The position numbers and the translations under genes are program-made. A stretch of 64,000 bases of DNA from the NCBI RefSeq assembly GCF_028882255.1, contig NZ_JARBUY010000001.1, positions 1,022,344 to 1,086,343 of the forward strand. Reading direction: 5' to 3'. Below are positions 62,239 to 64,000 of this stretch, one piece after another; positions within the stretch are counted from its first letter, which is position 1; every line of letters starts with the position of its first letter. Below the pieces are notes generated by a model. That model had not been told where the DNA came from and made no database searches. It worked only from the letters and a program-made list of their open reading frames with translations. This stretch comes from Maribacter polysaccharolyticus. Lineage in GTDB: Bacteria; Bacteroidota; Bacteroidia; Flavobacteriales; Flavobacteriaceae.

Positions 62239-62493
62239 ATGAAAACAAAAGAATTGCAAAAACAGAAGAGTATCAATCTTGAGCCATTTTACCAAGCACT
62301 GGAAGATGACCCAATCTTAATGGAAAAAGCCTTTGAAATACTATTGGAAATGGTAAGCACCGAACATAAATCGGCCAAGAAAATGGCCCTTCTTATCAAA
62401 GATGACTTTCATGTTCTATATAAAGAAATAGAAGCGTTATGCAAATCGAACCAAGATAAAGGAAAAACACCTTCCTGCTGTGGGGGACACTAA
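62239..62493 (+). CDS. Small helical protein ending in CCGGH
   Basis: 84 residues, mostly helical (LEPFYQALEDDPILMEKAFEILLEMVSTEHKSAKKMALLIKD split over two helices), with a short tail KTPSCCGGH. The CC-GG-H end could bind a soft metal. No family recognised. No signal peptide. It follows the ATP-cone nuclease by 39 bp. Confidence 0.6.
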   Translation: MKTKELQKQKSINLEPFYQALEDDPILMEKAFEILLEMVSTEHKSAKKMALLIKDDFHVLYKEIEALCKSNQDKGKTPSCCGGH

Positions 62494-62700
62494 AATTGGG
62501 CATATGTACAACCCCAACAACCGATTACATCCATTGAACAGGACTATCGGACTCATAGAGACAAGGGTTGTGGATGACGTGAACGGGTAAATCGAAATCA
62601 TCAATAGTTCAAGGTGATGTTACTTTTTATTCAAATGACAAAAAAATTTAGGCTTTCATAAGAATTGTACAGCCGGCATTAGTGGATTTTATCAAAAACG

Positions 62701-64000
62701 ATGGAAACAGATACAATAAAAATTCATTTTTTAGGTGCTGCGGGAACTGTTACGGGCTCGAAATACCTTTTGGACACAGGGAAAAGAAGAATATTAATCG
62801 ATAGTGGTCTATTTCAAGGACTCAAGGAATTACGACTTAAAAACTGGGAATATCCACCCGTTGAAGTTCCGAAAATTGATGTCGTATTGCTAACCCACGG
62901 CCATATGGATCATACAGGCTATCTGCCAAGATTGGTAAAGCAAGGCTTCAAAGGACCTATTTACGGTACCTATCCCACCTTGGATATCACAAAGATAGTA
63001 TTGAACGATAGTGCCAAAATTCAGGAACAAGAGGCCGAACGTGCCAATAAGGAAGGATATTCAAAGCATAGTCCTGCGGAACCCTTATATAATTTAAAGG
63101 ATGTTGAAAAGACCATTCCATATTTCAAAGGAGTACCTCCCAACCAGTGGTTACCCTTGTTAAAAAACGTAAAAGCAAGATTTCAGTATAACGGACATAT
63201 CCTGGGTGCCACCAATATTGAATTGGATGTAAATGGAAAACGCTTTGTCTTTTCGGGCGATATTGGCAGAACAAATGATTTGCTCTTATATCCCCCAGTA
63301 AAACCAAAAAGGGCGGATGTATTAATTATAGAATCCACTTATGGTGGCAGGTTCCATCCTGAAGAGAAGGAGGCCGTTCCACTATTAGAAAAATTGGTCA
63401 ACGAAACCATAGAAAGGGGCGGTAGCCTGTTCGTTCCAAGTTTTTCGGTAGAACGCGCCCAATTGATGATGTTGATATTTTGGAGACTTTTAAAAGAAAA
63501 GAAAATCCCAAAAGTCCCGATGATCATGGACAGTCCCATGGGGGCCAATGTTTTGGAACTATTTCACAGAACAAGGGACTGGCACAGGTTGGAAGAGGAC
63601 GAGTGCGATGAAATGTGTTCCCATTTTACCGTCGTTAGCAGTTACCGTGAAACCATGGAACTTAGAAGTGACGACAAACCCAAAATCGTTATTGCCGGTA
63701 GTGGGATGCTAACGGGTGGTAGAATGTTGAACTATTTAGAAACACAGGCACAAAACCCTAATAACACCTTACTATTTGTTGGCTACCAAGCTGAAGGTAC
63801 CAGGGGAAGAAAATTATTGGAAGGGGAAAAGGAACTAAAAGTCTATGGAAAGACAGTTTCCTTCAAAATGCAAATGGCAGAGATTGAAGGGCTTTCGGCA
63901 CATGGCGACCATACCGAACTCCTGGATTGGTTGAGTGATATAAAGGAAAGACCAAAAAGGATATTTATTGTCCACGGTGAAAAGGAAGGAGTGGAAGCCT
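62701..64000 (+). CDS. MBL-fold RNA-metabolising hydrolase, truncated by window end
   Basis: Starts at ATG 62701 and stays open to the window end (433 codons visible). The metallo-beta-lactamase core has THGHMDHTGY (metal ligands HxHxDH), HILGATNIEL and FSGDIGR; then the RNA-specificity part (VERAQLMMLIF, then SAHGDHTELLDWL and IVHGEKEG), as in beta-CASP RNases related to archaeal CPSF-like enzymes. Probably a stress-related RNase needing zinc. About 25 residues of the C-terminus are likely missing. Confidence 0.9.
   Translation, partial: METDTIKIHFLGAAGTVTGSKYLLDTGKRRILIDSGLFQGLKELRLKNWEYPPVEVPKIDVVLLTHGHMDHTGYLPRLVKQGFKGPIYGTYPTLDITKIVLNDSAKIQEQEAERANKEGYSKHSPAEPLYNLKDVEKTIPYFKGVPPNQWLPLLKNVKARFQYNGHILGATNIELDVNGKRFVFSGDIGRTNDLLLYPPVKPKRADVLIIESTYGGRFHPEEKEAVPLLEKLVNETIERGGSLFVPSFSVERAQLMMLIFWRLLKEKKIPKVPMIMDSPMGANVLELFHRTRDWHRLEEDECDEMCSHFTVVSSYRETMELRSDDKPKIVIAGSGMLTGGRMLNYLETQAQNPNNTLLFVGYQAEGTRGRKLLEGEKELKVYGKTVSFKMQMAEIEGLSAHGDHTELLDWLSDIKERPKRIFIVHGEKEGVEA

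Larger units (their letters stand above)
658..64000. mobile_element. Putative metal-resistance genomic island (one end only)
   Basis: The tRNA fragment at 632-657 marks a likely junction. Everything to its right is accessory in character: decayed genes, then stacked Cu/Ag, Zn/Cd and Hg resistance operons, then a stress cassette. No integrase, relaxase, transposase or conjugation gene is visible in the window. The element is therefore either degraded, or its mobility genes and the intact tRNA lie beyond base 64000. The right boundary is unknown. Confidence 0.5.

Noticed and set aside
1-64000. CRISPR array, IS elements, tRNA or rRNA genes
   Set aside because: No regularly spaced repeats, no transposase-like frames and no complete tRNA or rRNA were seen; only the 26-bp tRNA 3' fragment is present.

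Overview
The window reads as one end of a large heavy-metal resistance island in a member of the Flavobacteriaceae (Bacteroidota). Reasons: low G+C, TAnnTTTG-type promoter elements, almost no Shine-Dalgarno sequences, and several Bacteroidota-typical families (merTP fusion, HYC/CC/PP small exported proteins, DUF6503, RND-TolC fusion, SHOCT and DUF5676 small membrane proteins).

Layout. Bases 1-631 look like the chromosomal flank: the 3' end of a helical-repeat gene, its terminator, and a tRNA-style terminator. At 632-657 lies only the T-arm/acceptor 3' end of a tRNA (minus strand, probably tRNA-Pro), the expected scar of an element integrated into a tRNA 3' end. From 658 to about 2850 there are only decayed remnants. 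From 3025 to 43502 nearly every gene is on the minus strand. In coordinate order these are: a czcCBA-type RND operon (3025-9598); copA / HMA chaperone / mtfA (9681-12961); a Zn/Cd block with P-type ATPase, Fur-family regulator, PII-like protein, adaptor and a giant CzcA-TolC fusion (13156-22211); a mercury operon merA / merP-like / merTP / ArsR regulator (22417-25475); an AraC-type regulator, PepSY protein and DUF3347, haem-binding, DUF302 and SHOCT genes (25579-30276); an amino-acid permease and multicopper oxidase (30289-33971); and a Cu/Ag cusCBA system with DUF3347 and PII accessories (34595-42985), preceded by an HYC/CC/PP gene.

From 44000 to the end the genes are almost all on the plus strand: a TonB-dependent receptor with a DUF6503 partner, a second HYC/CC/PP gene, a second AraC-type regulator, a cytochrome-porin-cytochrome set, SPFH, Met-rich and His-rich small proteins, and several pseudogenes. 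Next come a membrane-anchored AlbA_2 protein and a lycopene-cyclase-like membrane protein. Last is a stress/metabolism cassette: two universal stress proteins, NDH-2, archaeal-type GAPDH II, class I aldolase, an ATP-cone nuclease and an MBL-fold RNase running off the end.

How it works together. P-type ATPases (Cu, Zn/Cd) export metal from the cytosol, three RND systems remove it across the envelope, the multicopper oxidase oxidises Cu(I), MerTP/MerA import and reduce Hg(II), and many small Cys/His/Met-rich exported proteins probably buffer metal in the periplasm. The right-hand cassette may keep glycolysis running under metal stress (inference). The most novel-looking features are the two AraC regulators with a built-in CxxC HMA-like domain, the small exported Cys/His protein heading each RND operon next to a promoter element that almost touches its start codon, the DUF3347 expansion including a CusB fusion, and the portable GAPDH-II/aldolase cassette.
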